Assembly (NCBI GenBank): GCA_036507695.1
Contig: DATCIR010000071.1
Span: 1 to 7,101 of the forward strand
Direction of reading: 5' to 3'
Length of the DNA: 7,101 bases
Origin: JAKEGK01 sp036507695
GTDB taxonomy: Bacteria > Pseudomonadota > Gammaproteobacteria > SZUA-152
The stretch's first letter is position 1, and the number at the start of each line of letters is the position of its first letter. Shown piece after piece: positions 6,423 through 7,101 of the stretch. The notes below the pieces were generated by a model. It saw nothing but the letters and a program-made list of their open reading frames with translations, was not told the origin of the DNA and did no database searches. Both the position numbers and the translations under genes were made by a program.

Positions 6423-7101
6423 CTAATAGCCTTGATACCTTAACGACAGCAACACAGCGTTCGATTCTGCACTGCCATCCGCATCTTCATATTTTTTCCA
6501 TGCGTAAGAATACGATCCCCAAAAATACCAGTTTTGATGGATCCGATAGCTTAATTGACAAATCGCCTGCCGGTATTCCCAACTTACAAACAACGGATTT
6601 TCCGTCACGTCATCCACAAAGGTATTGATCAATTTTACCTGGCCCATCGTGCGTTCGGTGAATTGGCGTGACACGTCTATCCGATACCGGTCATGCCGTT
6701 CCAATAAACCGCTGCTGCTGGGCTTGATTTCATTCTCCACCGAAAACACCAGGTTGCTATGGTCTAGCTGTTTTTCAAGTTCCAGATCCAGCAATCTGCC
6801 TTCATTGGTATCCCGGAAGAATCCGCCATCCGGGCCCACTTTAATGGTGCTTTTGTGCCAGCTTAATTTCAGGTTAAATGTCAGAGACTCTGAATATGCC
6901 GAAGCCAAACTCGCCTGCAACCCTGCGTCATCAGTTTCGTTTTCCACCGCAAGCGCCTCGTACCTGGACCCATATGCGGTAAGACCCGCTTCTGTGTATT
7001 TGGTCATGGACTTTTGCAGCCCCGCAAATCCCGATTGATAAACATAATCAATAAGCCCGGTGGTTTCGGTATCCTCATGCGTTACGTCGATATAACTTGC
7101 A
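6423..7101 (-). CDS. Outer-membrane beta-barrel protein of an exosortase/EPS locus (C-terminal part)
   Basis: The frame is open from the right edge to the TAG at 6423, giving 225 visible residues. The ATG at 7007 lies inside the frame and is not the true start, because the 31 codons before it are also open and coding-like. The protein is made of alternating polar and hydrophobic/aromatic strands, such as ESLTFNLKLSWHK, NLVFSVENEIKP and NWYFWGSYSYAW, joined by acidic loops, which is the pattern of an outer-membrane barrel. It ends in AVLLSLRYQGY, with a terminal aromatic residue like the Bam-recognised beta-signal. Its place directly before the GumC gene fits the TIGR03016-type PEP-CTERM-associated outer-membrane protein, though this family name is from context and general pattern. 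A role in polymer passage or surface anchoring is inferred. The N-terminal signal peptide is outside the window. Confidence 0.75.
   Translation of the reverse strand, partial: ASYIDVTHEDTETTGLIDYVYQSGFAGLQKSMTKYTEAGLTAYGSRYEALAVENETDDAGLQASLASAYSESLTFNLKLSWHKSTIKVGPDGGFFRDTNEGRLLDLELEKQLDHSNLVFSVENEIKPSSSGLLERHDRYRIDVSRQFTERTMGQVKLINTFVDDVTENPLFVSWEYRQAICQLSYRIHQNWYFWGSYSYAWKKYEDADGSAESNAVLLSLRYQGY

Noticed and set aside
6625..7038. Plus-strand open frame of 137 codons opposite the beta-barrel gene
   Set aside because: It lies antisense to a well-supported coding frame, has a Ser/Arg-rich composition typical of a shadow frame, and shows no recognisable domain.

Overview
The window is a single block of co-directional genes on the minus strand, read from right to left. 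It looks like part of an exopolysaccharide (EPS) synthesis and export locus of the exosortase/PEP-CTERM-associated kind found in Gram-negative bacteria. A C-terminal outer-membrane beta-barrel fragment, a GumC/Wzz-type inner-membrane chain-length protein and periplasmic signal-peptide proteins show a diderm. The balanced base composition and protein style suggest a proteobacterium, perhaps a gammaproteobacterium, but the sequence alone does not fix the genus.

Layout in transcription order: (1) 7101-6423, C-terminal part of an outer-membrane beta-barrel of the type found beside exosortase loci; (2) 6384-4573, a large GumC/Wzz polysaccharide co-polymerase; (3) 4516-3683, a cytoplasmic CpsD/CapB-type tyrosine autokinase; (4) 3592-2723, an ExeA/GspA-like AAA+ ATPase of the PEP-CTERM-locus subfamily; (5) 2677-1400, an exported protein of the TIGR03790 family, function unknown; (6) 1293-547, a YdcF/ElyC (DUF218) membrane-anchored protein; (7) 475-1, the N-terminal part of a membrane-anchored SGNH/GDSL-type hydrolase or acyl-transfer enzyme that runs off the left edge. 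Gaps are 38 to 106 bp with no convincing terminator, so one long operon is plausible. No gap exceeds 300 bp, and no RNA gene, mobile element or CRISPR array was seen.

How the genes may work together (inference from the families): GumC/Wzz and CpsD would form the classic split kinase/co-polymerase pair that sets polymer length during Wzx/Wzy-type assembly. The beta-barrel and the ExeA-like ATPase would serve export or envelope passage. The TIGR03790, YdcF and SGNH proteins would act at or beyond the inner membrane on the polymer or envelope. The exosortase, the Wza-type export lipoprotein, the glycosyltransferases and any PEP-CTERM substrate are not in this window.

The most interesting item is the TIGR03790 protein. 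Its motif order suggests a degenerate gingipain-like (peptidase C25, caspase-type) fold inside an EPS locus. The GumC protein also has a duplicated coiled-coil motif and a third transmembrane segment, and the kinase has an unusually short C-terminal tyrosine cluster.
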